Below, in pieces: positions 33,448 through 44,750 of a DNA stretch of 64,000 nt. The DNA lies in assembly GCF_902167145.1 (NCBI RefSeq), contig NC_050102.1, positions 12,586,850-12,650,849 of the forward strand, written 5' to 3'. The notes under the pieces were generated by a model. It had not been told where the DNA came from and ran no database searches. It saw only the letters and a list, made by a program, of their open reading frames with translations. How positions within the stretch are numbered: position 1 is the stretch's first letter; every line of letters begins with the position of its first letter. A program made the position numbers and the translations under genes. This stretch comes from Zea mays. Lineage: Eukaryota > Streptophyta > Magnoliopsida > Poales > Poaceae.

Positions 33448-33612
33448 TTTGTATGTCATCTTTAATATCTATGACAACGTTGTTTCGTACAATTTATTTA
33501 TATGCTACTATTAGAGTTTACGGTCGTTTCGACCCGGGTCTTGGTTAATTTCTGGGTCCGCCACTGCGTGTCTACCCTCTATATCCGCCCATGGTGAGCT
33601 AAGAGCTAAGCT

Positions 33613-33794
33613 CTAACACCTAGATATGCAAGCTCAACCTGACGTGAGTGCGTGAGGCAAGTGGTCATGGCGGGGCTGCATCAAGCAGACCAAGGTTTGC
33701 ACACTAACACCTAGATATGCAAGCTCAACCTGACGTGAGTGCGTGAGGCAAGTGGTCACGGCGGGGGTGCATCAAGCAGACCAAGGTCTGCACA
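33613..33794 (+). repeat. 91-bp tandem duplication
   Basis: Two near-identical units beginning CTAACACCTAGATATGCAAG start at 33613 and 33704; they differ at a few bases (T/C). They lie just right of the hAT MITE target duplication. Confidence 0.88.
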
Positions 33795-34585
33795 CGCGAT
33801 TATGAGCAAACTAGATGGGGGACAGGGGTGGAAGTAGCAGTTGGGCTTGCCGGCTAGCAGTGGATGGGTCAGTGTCATTGCACCATTTAGAAGAAGGAAG
33901 AAACTAGCGAAACGATGATATGTGGATCCTATTGAGAGATTCTAATTTGTGCTGACTTCTATATGTCAACATCCCTCCTACCTAGAGATTGTCAAACGGC
34001 CCGGCGCTGCTCGGCCCGGTCCCGGTGAAGCCCGACCCGTTTTGGACCCGGCCCGCCAGGCACAGTTAGAAAATCAAGTCGTGCCATTTAAGCACGCGGG
34101 CTTGATTTCCTGTTCGAGCCCGACTCGCATCGGGTCTAAACGGGCCGGCACGACCCATTTAGCACGTAAAAACGGGCTGAAAAGCGGGCTAAGCGGGCCA
34201 GTAAGCACGTTTTAGTGCAAAAAAGCAGGCTTAACGGGCTTAGAGATAAACAGGCCGTGTCGGGCTAGCCCACCGTGTCTAGTTTTCTGTCCGAGCCTAG
34301 CCCGCTTATTCGTGTTGGGCCGATCCAGACTCCATAGAACCGGGCCATGACGGGCTCAGACCAGACCTAAACAGCGGGCTTTTGTGTCGGGCTCGTGGGC
34401 CTTGTGCTTATTGGCCATCTATACTCCTACCCAAGGAGACGATCTTATCCTCTAAACTAAGCACACCCCACCGGATCCTCGGCACTAACACGCAGGGACG
34501 TACCCGGCGCCTGGCCCCACATGTGAGTGGCCGGACGTTTCTGCGGAGGATTTGCTTCCCAAACCCAAACACACATATGGGATCA
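33795..34585. other. unassigned sequence with a CGGGCC-rich dispersed repeat
   Basis: From about 33990 to 34410 the sequence is full of GGCCCG, CGGGCT and AAACGGGCC motifs with GCACG spacers, the look of a dispersed grass repeat of unknown class. No terminal repeats or coding region could be defined. Confidence 0.4.
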
Positions 34586-35143
34586 CTAGGTGAGTGCCCG
34601 TGCGTTGCAACGGGAATATATAATACCGTTGAAGGAAGGGAGCAGAGGGGAGAGTGTATTTGCTGGACAGGCAAGAAGAGCACAGATCTGGGGATGACCA
34701 TAGCGGCGGCGACGTGCAAGGGAGGGTGCGACGCGAGGGTCGGGGGCAACGGACGTGAGCTACGATGTTAGGTCGGTCAGCCAACAAGCCACGCATGCGA
34801 GAGGCAGAACAACATTATATGAATAGTGATTAATATGATAAAATACATTGATATGCAAACTCTCTTGCCAACCTTCTTGAGCACATGGTTTCATCAACCG
34901 CCATCATACTTTCATTTTCACTGTCTTCTGCTGATGATAGTGAAGACCTCGCAATCCTAGAGTCATGAGAACTGGGGAATCCTGGTTTTAGTACTACAAT
35001 TTTTGTTGGCTAAGACAAATTTGAATTTGTTGGGGAAAATCCAAACTCTGATGGCGCATGTATCTGTTTCGTTCACTTTCACCTCCATCTCCATCTGAAA
35101 GCAGTTGTCTCCCCACAAGGATGTTGTCTTTTCTCTTTTCTAA

Positions 35144-35776
35144 TTATGATGGCTTCAGTATGGTTATTTGCTTTACTTCAGAAGGTGGTGCAACATGTTG
35201 GAACTCATAACCGTTGCTTGATAATAGAGGATTTGGCTCGTCAAGGAACTCCAAAAATAGGTCTCTATTTGAGCTTAAAAATTGCAGTGCATCTTGGAAC
35301 TCCTTCGAATGAAGAAGTTTCTCATCTATGGTTAGTCGCTTTGCTTCAGCAAACTTCTCACAAACAATTGACATCCTCTTCTCACAAGTCTCATTTCCTT
35401 GGTGCATGCTCTGGCTGCTACTGATTCTTGATGGTTGGTCACCAGAACCATTCCAAGTGTGCTGATGGCGTGGCCCTGCCTTTTAGTTTTGGTGGCATTT
35501 GCTTTCCTTCTTCGACTTGAGATTCCAGTAGTTCTCTTCAAAACCACCACACTGATATTTCTTATCCAATTGTCTGCCTAAAGGGAAATTGGGTTGCTGA
35601 CTTGGAGGCTCATGTAGGCCCATTAATCTTGCAACAACATTCAGTGGCTCCTCATCAGGCCGTCTTTCTTTCCACATGTCCTGCTCCATCAGCATTTTAA
35701 CAGGCGTCGCACGAGTCATTTTAGTAGGCGAGTTTGACCTTTTAGTAGGGAAATTCCTTCTTGTCTGACTATCCCT
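35144..35776 (-). pseudogene. TRM/LONGIFOLIA-like (VARLMGL, DUF3741) gene fragment
   Basis: An exon after the acceptor TTACCTGCAG (35776) reads in one frame: TPVKMLMEQDMWKERR, then PLNVVARLMGLHEPPSQQP, and after a TAA (35482-35480) AEAKRLTIDEKLLHSKEFQD and ALQFLSSNRDLFLEFLDEPN, ending ITILKPS and TAA. VARLMGL followed by a KEFQDAL..SNRDLFLKFLQEP block is typical of plant TRM/LONGIFOLIA-like proteins (TON1-recruiting, microtubule/PPB-associated). The C-terminal DUF4378 part is missing. Captured by the Helitron. Confidence 0.75.
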
Positions 35777-36074
35777 CTGCAGGTAAATCGTAGAAGAAGA
35801 ACAAATTTGTGTAACTAACTTCCAGTTATGCGCAAATTTTATTTCAATGAAAGAAGAAACATGAAAAATTGGCATACTTGTTTATCTTCAGTCTGAGCTG
35901 GGGGATTAATTGCCATCTTGAAAGTATTACTCCGGCAAAAAATCCCCTAAACTGTAACAATCAGCAAAAAAATCTATTCCTACAACGGTACATGCAGAAT
36001 CAACAAATAAATCATTGAATGGAAAACCAAGAGGGCAGAGGTTCACTTACAGCTCTGATGTAGGGGAAGTCCTA

Positions 36075-36355
36075 GTGTTTGAGCAGGCCGTGCATCTGTT
36101 TAACGGTGAGCTTCATGGTGAATAACTTGTAGAGGAGGCAGAAGGCGGAGGAGGGTCCGCGGCAGTTGCCAGTCATCCAGGGCTCGACGTGGTCCACCTG
36201 GTTGTAGATCTCGTCGACGACCTCGTGGTAGGTCTTGTACTTGAAGAGCTCCTTGAAGTAGTCCGAGGAGAGGATGTTCACGGACAGCACCTTCTCCATC
36301 AGCCCCTCGATGGAGCGGCCAGATGACTGGATCTCGATGGAACGCGAGCTGTGCT
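36075..36355 (-). pseudogene. PRP38-domain splicing factor, first exon fragment
   Basis: The frame reads IEIQSSGRSIEGLMEKVLSV, NILSSDYFKELFKYKTYHEV, VDEIYNQVDHVEPWMTGNCR, then SAFCLLYKLFTMKLTVKQMH and GLLKH before a stop. This is the start of the PRP38 domain (a U4/U6.U5 tri-snRNP-associated splicing factor, nuclear). It ends where the family has PDSPYIRAIGF, probably an exon border. The upstream G/C-rich part (36356-36500) may be its 5' UTR. The rest of the gene is absent. Confidence 0.85.
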
Positions 36356-36924
36356 AGGGACCCCGGGGAGACACCGTCGCGGCGGCTCGGAGGAATCGCT
36401 TTGGATTGGGAGGGTTCTGTAGGAGAGGGACCTAGAGGAGAAGCGGAGGGCTCGCGGTAGTTGCCGGAACGCCACGAGGACGGGGCCATAGGAGCGGAGG
36501 CGTGGGGAGAGGCCGTTCGCGGAGGGCAGAGGGCAGATTGCGGAGGGCGGGCAGGGATTGCCGTGTTCGCGGCGGGGAGTGTGGCACGCGGGCGGGCGTA
36601 GGGAGGCGGGGGCAGTCTACAATAGTGTCTTAATAGTTAGTAGAGATTTCATATAAAAAAATCTAGAATGTACGACTCTCGTCCCTCCTACTATCCAAGT
36701 CAAACACAACATATATTTCAAGATAGTGGGAGTAGGAGAAAATATCAGCATCTATAATCAAATTAGTAGCATTATGTGGGTTATAAAATAAATCCTCAAA
36801 ATGTATTTATTTAGTATCGTAAATGTTAATTATATTTTCTAAAAATCTGATTTAATTTAAAATAGTTTGACTCAGGACAACCTAAAACTACTGTATTATT
36901 CTGAGATGGAGCAGTTAGAAAATA

Positions 36925-37131
36925 CTCCTCCGTCCTAAAATAAATTATGTTTTAGGTTTGTCTTTTATAATACTACCAAATAAGTATTATTAGATTTACC
37001 ACAAAATATATTCTTATGTCACACATATTTGGTGCAATAAATATTGGCATTCTTGTCTATAAATTTAGTCAAATTTATAATAATTTAACCAAGGATAAAT
37101 CTAAATATTATTTATTTTGGGATGGATGGAG
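36925..37131. mobile_element. Stowaway (Tc1/mariner) MITE
   Basis: A 207-bp AT-rich element flanked by TA on both sides (36923-36924 and 37132-37133). Ends read CTCCTCCGTCCTAAAATAA and the complement of CTCCATCCATCCCAAAATAA, the Stowaway CTCCCTCCGT consensus with a few changes. No coding capacity. Confidence 0.93.
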
Positions 37132-37133
37132 TA

Positions 37134-37863
37134 AATCACTACTAAAATTGCTGAATGAGCACGTGTCTTAAAATAGCAGGATATCATTTTTATTTGGTGT
37201 CTTGTCAAAGATAGCTCAAATTAAATAAGTACAAACTATAGAAGGATTATATATACATGACCGGCCTGTTAGTGATAAAATAGTGAGTTGCTCCGTGCTA
37301 ACGGTACTGCCTAATTTGAGAAAACGCTAGTTAAATTCCTGATATATTATAATTGGCCATTGTGCTTCCCTCATGGTGCTCGATTTGTCTTGGTGCTAAC
37401 TGCAATTCACCTCCCAAAGCTTTTATCAAGCCATTACTCAGAAGTCTTTACACAGGCTCACTTAAACAGTTCCTGGCTACTATTGCAGAAGGGTTTTACC
37501 ATGAGACTTGGTAATTTTATGGCACTTCTAGCCACCACATGCTGCATTCCTGATTAGTTCTGCATGCAATTTGGGCAAAACATGAGCTAAATATAATGTT
37601 GGAACACCGAAAAGGGTGACAAAATAACTTTTAAACTTGTCATTTCAATCCACATCCAGTCACCAGGAAAGAAATGAGCTAGAGATTAAAACATCTTTAG
37701 ATAGGCATATCTACATCAGATGAGGTTAACATAATATAGTTGTCATTAACCTGGCCACCTAAATCTAAAGAACTTTGTGCATATATATTACATAGCACGA
37801 CAACATTCATCAAACATGTTACATCCTCTCTTGAATCTGTTAGTTGAAGTTCAGGCTTCACAG
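37134..37863. other. AT-rich sequence, possible 3' UTR of the SAP30-like fragment
   Basis: No protein-coding segment recognised. It lies downstream of the - strand SAP30-like stop codon. Confidence 0.45.
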
Positions 37864-38280
37864 TTAGGCCACTTTCGTAGTCGTCTTCAGCCTCTTTGCA
37901 GCTTGCACAAAGCCGACAATGACCTGCAGCTCATCCAATTGCTTTGGCATGGGCAAAGCAAATTGGAATTAACACAACAAAGCAGACTATTTGGTCCTAA
38001 TAACATCATAAGGATGCAAGTTACTGGAGTCAGAAGTTAAATTTGTTTTATCAACCTGGGCTGTGAAGTGCCTCTGAACAGCATCAAGTAACTGCTCTAT
38101 GGATGGATTAGGACATGCATCCTGTTTCGCAAATGCCGACAATTAGAATAATGAAGCATAATTGGATACTTGCAGTTGATAATAGAGCCTTATCTAGGAA
38201 TTTGAGCTCTACTTACGAGATTTTAGTGGCAACAATATCTCCACAATGCAGTCAGTTCTAGCTTGCTGAGTTTCAACTTT
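37864..38280 (-). pseudogene. SAP30-like (Sin3-associated polypeptide) C-terminal exons
   Basis: Three exons on the - strand. 38280-38217: LSKLELTALWRYCCH, stop, NL. 38121-38056: DACPNPSIEQLLDAVQRHFT then AQ. 37941-37864: QLDELQVIVGFVQAAKRLKT then TTKVA and TAA. The order matches the Sin3-binding domain of SAP30 proteins (L..LWRYWRHFNL, NPSxEQLxxAVQRHF, LDELQVIVGFVQAAKR), a subunit of histone deacetylase complexes. The TAA replaces a conserved Phe in the WRHF motif of the first exon, so it is damaged. Upstream exons were not found with confidence. Confidence 0.8.
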
Positions 38281-39230
38281 CTGCAGTGTTACCAATCAAA
38301 AGAATGTAAAGATAGAAGCAGAAGCAATGTAGTCCGAAAAGCAATGTATTCCACAACTGTAAGTGGAAGAAAAGCAACTCTTACTTACAGAATTAGAGTT
38401 CACAAACTGAAAGGGACTTCATCAATCGGCTGATATCAACAAATAGCATAATCATCATGGATTGAGCCTCTTCAGTAAGACATCTGCAAGATAGAGATAA
38501 AAATATATTAACACCTGAAACGAGCATTCAAATATACAACCTAATAGGTGATGACTTTGTGAACATATCTAAAATAAAACTGAATGAACTTCTGAAACAT
38601 GCTGCGACTGCATAACGTATCTGAAAAACATAAAGGAAGAATCTAAATTTGTCAATTTATCATAGAACTTGCATAATATATTAAAGCGAATATTTGTTAT
38701 TAAATAACTTTCTCATGCTTCTAACTGATGTATCATGAGTCAACTGATAAGCAATGAATTATACCACCCTATTCACCTCTATTTCCTAGTCAAGGATCAT
38801 TGTACAACAGAATTATTACCACTATAATATAACTGCATAAATACATGCAAAAGACAAAAAACTGGCAAAAGTGAATCAATAACTCACTTGTATTTTCCCT
38901 ACTTTTTTATTCCTTTTATTTGGCCTTGACATCTTTCCCATCCTAAAGCAGAAACATAAGAACCAAGTAAGTAATCATTGGCATGGGAGATGTCTGTTTC
39001 TGTTTTCTTTTTGTGCACAAGCAACACATAAAATTGTAAAGTTTTTTAATGCATTTAGGGGTGACTTTGCAACACATAGATTACATGCAACAGAGTAAGA
39101 GAAGACAATTAAGCAAAAACTTGGAACATCAACATGGTGCTGCAAAAATCTGCACCCATAAAAGAAAAACAGTATTTGCTCCCCCAAAAAGAACTGTAAG
39201 CCCTTAGTCCAAAATAACCTGCTGAAAAGT
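38281..39230. other. unassigned region with exon-like islands on the - strand
   Basis: Possible exon-like pieces on the - strand: about 38480-38400 (LTEEAQSMMIMLFVDISRLM) and 38630-38555 (IRYAVAACFRSSFSFILDMF). I do not recognise them. They could be upstream exons of the same locus as the SAP30-like fragment or a different captured gene. Confidence 0.3.
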
Positions 39231-39239
39231 TCATATATA

Positions 39240-40159
39240 AGACAATTTTTTGACGAAAAGGGATCCCCCTATTTCATTAAGAAACAGGAAACAATGATGT
39301 TCTACAACCACAGACACACACACCGACATTGTCTTAGTCGCAGCTTGCCACTAGCAACAAAAGCGGAAAAGCCCAACACCTAACCCAGCTATAGTTTGCA
39401 ACAGGCCAGACTTAACAACTATTGCCATACAGTAAAAGACGACTAAGACAAAAAGGGGTTTAACCAAGACGAATTATTACAGATCGACATCCTGATACAA
39501 GAGCCACAAGAGTCTCCAGGTTCAAGTTCAGATAGGAGCATCTTCGCCAAAAAGGATCCCCCCCGCGCATCCAATCACTTCGTCAACCTCCTGTCTACTG
39601 GAGACCACCACTGACCTCTAATGAAGATATCACTAGCCATTTTTCTGAGATGGTTGCTTCTTTCCTCCAGCTTTTTTCTTGCCGATTTTTTCTGTAATAG
39701 AATCCATGAGTTCATCCAGAAGCAACACAATATAAAGATGTCTAACGTATTAACTACTCTTTTATCTTCAAAGCAAGCTTCATTTCTTATTTTCCAAAGA
39801 GTCCAAAGAACCGCACTGCATCCCACCGTTAACAAATTCATGTCCCATTTATTGAAAAGATGGAGCTAGCGGCCAAACATCTCAATGGGATTCTTGGGAA
39901 TACAGATGGGATGAAGTGCCGCCTGCACCACTCTCCAGGTGAATTTCGCGATCTGACAATCAAAGAAAATGTGTTTCATAGTTCTGGGCAATCTCATTAA
40001 GTGCAATTTAGATTTCCTTGCCAATTCCTTTTGTTTAGATTTACTTTGGAGAGAATCCTGTCTCTTAGTAGAAGCCAAAGGAAAACTTTTATCCTTTGGA
40101 GGATTTTAGCTTTCTAGATGAACATATAAGGCACCCAACTCAAATTAATTCGGCATTTG
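39240..40159 (-). mobile_element. LINE (L1-like non-LTR) 3' end, 5' truncated
   Basis: On the - strand the coding end has a zf-RVT-type region in two frames: RIKVFLWLLLRDRILSKVNL, then TMKHIFFDCQIAKFTWRVVQ (frameshift between). Then comes WDMNLLTVGCSAVLWTLWKI..RGQWWSPVDRRL to a stop at 39575. The 3' UTR ends AATAGGGGGATCCCTTTTCGTCAAAAAA, split here only by description, near 39250. This is a usual grass LINE tail. The upstream endonuclease and RT parts are absent, or lie beyond element A, which interrupts at 40159/40160. Confidence 0.75.
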
Positions 40160-41380
40160 TGAAAGGGAAATGTGCCCCTGGGCCATTTCTATAAATGTTT
40201 TGGTGATTAGATGCCCAACACCAAATAAGTTGGTTAATAAGTGTTAAGATGCAAATCAAAGAACAAGGTATGCTTCTAGCCCAAGTAAATTGTTTTTGGA
40301 TACTAACATATATCTCTAAGTGCTAGGAACACAACCAAGAAAAGTGGAAACGAATTGAAGGAGTCTTGGCTGAGTTCAGCCAAACCAGCACCAGCCTATG
40401 GTGCACCGGACTGTCCGGTGGTGCACCGGATAGTGTCCGGTGCCCAGGCTAGCCCGGCGACGAACTTGTCGCTCTCAGGAAAAAGCGCAGGCACCGCGAC
40501 TAAAAATCACCGGACTGTCCGGTGAGCCAACGGCGCCCACGACCAACGTTCGGCAGCGCGATCAACAGGCGACACGTGGCCGAGCCAACGGTCACTTGGT
40601 CGCACCGGACAGTGTCTGATGCGCCAAGGGGACCGAGGGCGTAATGGTCGGCTTCATCAGAAAAGGAAGGAGATCAGGCACCGGACTGTTACTGTTCATG
40701 TCCGGTGGTGCACCGGACTGTCCGGTGCGCCACCCGACAGAAGGCAAGAATTGACTTCCAATTGGATCTCCAACGGCTCCTAGCTGCCTTGGGGCTATAA
40801 AAGGGACCCCTAGGCACATGGAGCACTACACCAAGCATCTGATCATTCTAAGACGCCTAGACTCTGTCGCCACGCATTCGGATTGTTGTGTTAGAGATTT
40901 GAGCACCATTTGAGTTGTGAACTCCCTGCGCCGTGTTTTGTGCTCACATCTTGGCTTGTGTGCGTGTGTTTTCTGTGAATTGAGTCTTGCATGTGTTGCT
41001 TTCCCTCCCTTACTCTTGTGCTTCTCTTGTGATCAAAGATTGTAAGGGCGAGAGGCTTCAATTTGTGGATATTCCTCGCAAACGGGAAAAGACTGCAAAG
41101 GAAGAAAACAGTGGTACTCAAAGTTGATCGTTGGATCACTTGAGAAGGATTGAGTGCAATCCTTGACCGAAGGAGGTCACCACAACGTGGAGTAGGCTTT
41201 GGCCGAACCACGGGATAAAAATCACTGTCTCGTGTCCCTACTCATTGTGATTGATTTTCTTCTAGAGTTCTCACTTTAGCAACTTGGTTTTAATTGCACT
41301 AACATCTTTAAACCAAGTTTGTGCTATTTAGTATTGAATTTTATAGGATCACCTATTCACCCCCACTCTAGGTGCTCTCA
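40160..41380 (+). repeat. element A 5' LTR
   Basis: 1221 bp, TG..CA ends. It is shorter than the LTRs of B (1366-1369 bp) but of the same family: it shares the ends, the palindromic GCACCGGACTGTCCGGTG copies (40400-40740) and the GACCTCCTTCGGTCAAGG block in the opposite orientation. Confidence 0.9.
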
Positions 41381-41430
41381 ATTGGTATTGGAGACGTACT
41401 CTTCATTAAAGGGACTAACCGCCCGAAGAG

Positions 41431-42544
41431 ATGGATCCTAAGGGCAAGGGGATGGTGATCAACGACAAGGAGAAGGAGTCCCTCCTCAACGAGCCAAGAG
41501 AGGACAAGCCCACTGACTCAGGCTCAATTCACAAGAAGAGGGATGGGAAGAAGAAGAGGCGCATCAAGAATATTATCTACTACGACAGCGATGTCTCCTC
41601 TTCTTCACCAAGGGATGACGACGATGAAGACTCTTCATCGAAAAAGAAAACAATTAATCAAAATTACTCCTTTGATTATTCTCGCATCCCTTACAATTCG
41701 AATACCCATTTACTATCAATTCCACTTGGAAAACCCCCACACTTTGATGGAGAGGATTATTCTTTTTGGAGTCATAAAATGCATAGTCATTTATTCTCCC
41801 TCCATCCTAGTATCTGGGAGATTGTAGAAAATGGAATGCATTTTGATAGTACTGACAACCCTGTATGCATAAATGATCAAATTCATAAAAATGCCCAAGC
41901 CACCATTGTCTTGCTAGCGTCTCTATGCAGTGATGAATACAACAAAGTGAGCGGCTTGGGCAACGCCAAGCAAATCTGGGAGACCCTCAAGATATCATAT
42001 GAGGGAAATGATGCTACCATGATTACAAAAATGGAACTGGTGGAAGGCGAGCTAGGGAGATTCACAATGATAAGGGGAGAAGTGTCAACACAGACATACA
42101 ACAGGCTCAAGACCCTTGCCAACAAAATCTGAAGCTACGGGAGTACAAGATGGACGGATCATGACGTTGTTCGACTCATGCTCAGGTCATTCACTGTTAT
42201 TGATCCTCATCTTGTAAACCTTATTCGTGAAAACCCTAGGTACACCAAGATGACGCCCGAGGAAATCCTTGAAAAATTCGTGAGCGGGCGCATGATGGTG
42301 AAAGAAGCATGATATGTGGACGATGCCTTGAATGGTTCACTTCCTGTCTACAAGCCACAACCTGTTGCTCTCAAAGCAACCAGCAGCAGGGAGGCGCTAC
42401 CTAGCAAGGTAGCACAAGTGGAGTCTGCCGAGCTCAATGAGGATGAGATGGCACTCATCGTCAAGCGCTTCAAGACCTCACTAAAAGGACGCAAGGAGTA
42501 CCCCAACAAGAACAAGTCAAGGGGAAAACACTCTTGCTTCAAAT
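41431..42544 (+). pseudogene. element A gag, first part
   Basis: Begins MDPKGKGMVINDKEKESLLN and includes the UBN2-type Gag domain (SIPLGKPPHFDGEDYSFWSH; LGNAKQIWETLKISYEGND). Stops: TGA at 42130-42132 (element B has CGA here, NKIRSYG) and TGA at 42310-42312 (KEA, stop, YVDDA). The second TGA is shared with element B. Coding continues to CSCFK-like sequence at 42544, where element B was inserted, and resumes at 51677. Confidence 0.88.
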
Positions 42545-43913
42545 TGAGAGCACCTAGAGGGGGGGTGAATAGGTGATCCTATAGAATTCAACACTAAATA
42601 GCCAATACTTGGTTATGAAATGTTAGTGCGATTAAAACCAAGATGCTAGAGTGTGAATTTTAGAAGAAAAGCCAATCACAAAATAAGATGGATACGAGGC
42701 ACAGTGATTTATCCCGTGGTTCGGCCAATGCCTACTTCCACGTTGTGGTGACCTCCTTCGGTCAAGGATTGCACTCAATCCCTCTCAAGTGATCCAATGA
42801 TCAATTTTGAGTACCATGACTATCTTCCTTAGATTCTTTCTCCCATTTACGAGGAATCTCCACAAATTGGGCCTCTCGCCCTTACAAGTTTAACACAATA
42901 GGAGCACAATAGTAAGAGAGAGAGAGTAACACATGCAATACTCAGATTCGCAACACACACACGCACACAAGCCAAGACTTGAGCTCGAAACACAGCACAG
43001 AGAGTTCACAACTCGAATGGAGCTCAAATCACTAACACAATTGATCAAATGCGCGGAGGTGAAGTCTGGGAGTCTTAGGATGCTTAGTGAATGCTTGGGC
43101 ATCTGCTCCATGCGTCTAGGGGTCCCTTTTATAAACCTAAGGCAGCTAGGAGCCGTTGGAGATCAACTTGGAAGGCAATTCCTGCCTTCTGTCGAGTGGC
43201 GCACCGGACAGTCCGGTGCACCACCGAACATGTCCTGTAGCTGTCCGGTGCGCGATCTCCTTCCTTATCTGGCGCATCCGACCGTTGAGCCGGTGATCCC
43301 ATTGGCGCACTGGACACAGTCCGGTGCACACCAGACAGTTCGCTGTGCCCAATCGACCGTTGGCTCGAGCCACGTGTCGCTCGCTGATTTCGCTGCCGAC
43401 CGTTGGCTCGAGCGGCTCTGACTCACCGGAAAGTCTGGTGCACCACCGGACAGTCCGGTGATTTTTAGCCGCGGCGCTTTTTGGTTTCCCCGAGAGCGAC
43501 GAGTTCGTCGCTAAAGGACTTGGGCGCGGCGCTGACGACACACCGGACAGTCCGGTGATTTTTAGCCACATCGCCCCGCTGATTCCCGACAGCAGCCAGT
43601 TCGCCGCAGGCCAGACTGGGGCACCGGACACTGTCCGGTGCACCACCGGCCAGTCCGGTGTGCTAGGCTGGAGCTGGTTTTGGCTGTCCTGAGCCATATC
43701 TTCTCCAACTCAAATCATTTCTTCTCGACAATGTTTCTTGGCACCTCAATGCATATGTTAGTACTCAAAACAATTTACTAAGGCCAGATACATACCTTTT
43801 ACTTTGATTTGCACTTCTCGCTCATTTAGCACATAAGAACTAAATTAATATGTGTTGGGCATCTAATCACCAAAACACTTATAGAAATGGCCCAAGGGCA
43901 CATTTCCCTTTCA
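42545..43913 (-). repeat. element B 3' LTR
   Basis: 1369 bp with TG..CA ends. It carries a cluster of CACCGGACAGTCCGGTG palindromes, many mutated, at 43200-43670. Confidence 0.93.
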
Positions 43914-44750
43914 ATCTCCCCCTTTTTGGTGATTTATGCCAACACATTAAAAAGCAACAAAAGAAGTGCAACATCAATGCAAATTTGAAGACCAAATTCT
44001 TTTTACTTAGGATTTGGCATATTTGGATCACTCTTTGCCACCATTTGGTTTGTTTTTGCAAATCAAATTCTTTTTTTATTTCTAAGTCAAACACACTTGT
44101 TTGAGAAAATAGAGAGATATTCCAAAAGTATATTGATCAAGTGCCAAAAACTCCCCCTTTTTCCCACAATCAAAATTCTTCCCCATAAGAGATCAAATTT
44201 TGCAATAAGAGACATTTGGGCAAAATACAAACTCTAACTCTACTATTTTTGAAATTCTCAAGTGGTTGGCTGATCCAGTTGCTTTGGCCTTAATTTCTCC
44301 CCCTTTGGCATTAAGCACCAAAACAGGATCATTTTTGGCCCTTTAACCCCATTGCCTCACCAAAATGTCAAATAAGAGCAAAAAGGCAATGAGAGCATAA
44401 GTATGAACTTGGAATTAAATACACTAATACCAGAGTGCAGTGGAAGTCTTTTCGTCGTCCAAGTTCACTTTCCCTTTCAATGGTCCTTCGATACTACTTC
44501 AAGTATACTCAAACAAACCAGTTAGTCTCAAAGGAGTCAAGTTGTAGCACATTTTCCCCTAAACATGTGCATCATTTGCATATGGACTTGTGAGGTCCAG
44601 GGATGACTTGTACAACTTGAACACCACAAATAAACAATAAATGATGTAAATTCTTAAAGTAACATGATCAAAGGGATGAACTACATGTATGCTATAGATC
44701 AATCCAAGTTACGCGAATCTAAGACATTTAGTTCACTACACAACCTGCAA
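43914..44750 (-). other. element B 3' non-coding region
   Basis: Polypurine-like tracts on the - strand (CTCCCCCTTTTT-type on +) at about 43916, 44150 and 44297. No ORF. Confidence 0.65.

Larger units (their letters stand above)
14852..33566 (+). mobile_element. hAT superfamily element with transposase, interrupted by a MULE
   Basis: The ends are CAGGGGCGGACCCAG and the complement of CAGTGGCGGACCCAG, a 15-bp hAT terminal repeat with one mismatch. The 8-bp duplication CGTGTCTA lies immediately outside (14844-14851 and 33567-33574). Left part 14852-15211 is a G/C-rich 5' leader. The MULE then interrupts it, and 30609-33566 holds the transposase gene and 3' end. Without the inserts the element is about 3.3 kb, a usual size for a TTF-zinc-finger hAT. 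Confidence 0.93.
14664..33593. mobile_element. non-autonomous hAT MITE (207 bp), split by a nested insertion
   Basis: The left part is 14664-14851 and the right part 33575-33593. The ends read CAGTGGCGAATCTAGGA and, reverse-complemented, CATGGGCGGATATAGAGG, imperfect hAT-type terminal repeats. The 8-bp duplication GTGAGCTA flanks both ends (14656-14663 and 33594-33601). Removing the inner 18.7-kb hAT plus one copy of its duplication restores a ~207-bp element with no coding capacity. It is the outermost shell of the nest. Confidence 0.85.
34586..36646 (-). mobile_element. complete small Helitron with two captured gene fragments
   Basis: Read on the - strand it starts TCTCTACTAACTATTAAG (36646) and ends with a hairpin CCCGT..ACGGG (34614-34597) followed by CACTCACCTAG (34586). 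It sits between a host A (34585) and T (36647), the Helitron A/T target. At 2061 bp it has no Rep/helicase gene, so it is non-autonomous. Inside, in element orientation, are a PRP38 fragment and then a TRM/VARLMGL fragment, both sense. The 5' and 3' ends both match maize Helitron consensus by eye. Confidence 0.9.

Noticed and set aside
33990..34410. CGGGCC-rich segment considered as a MULE or CACTA terminus
   Set aside because: No matching inverted end or target duplication could be found on either side.
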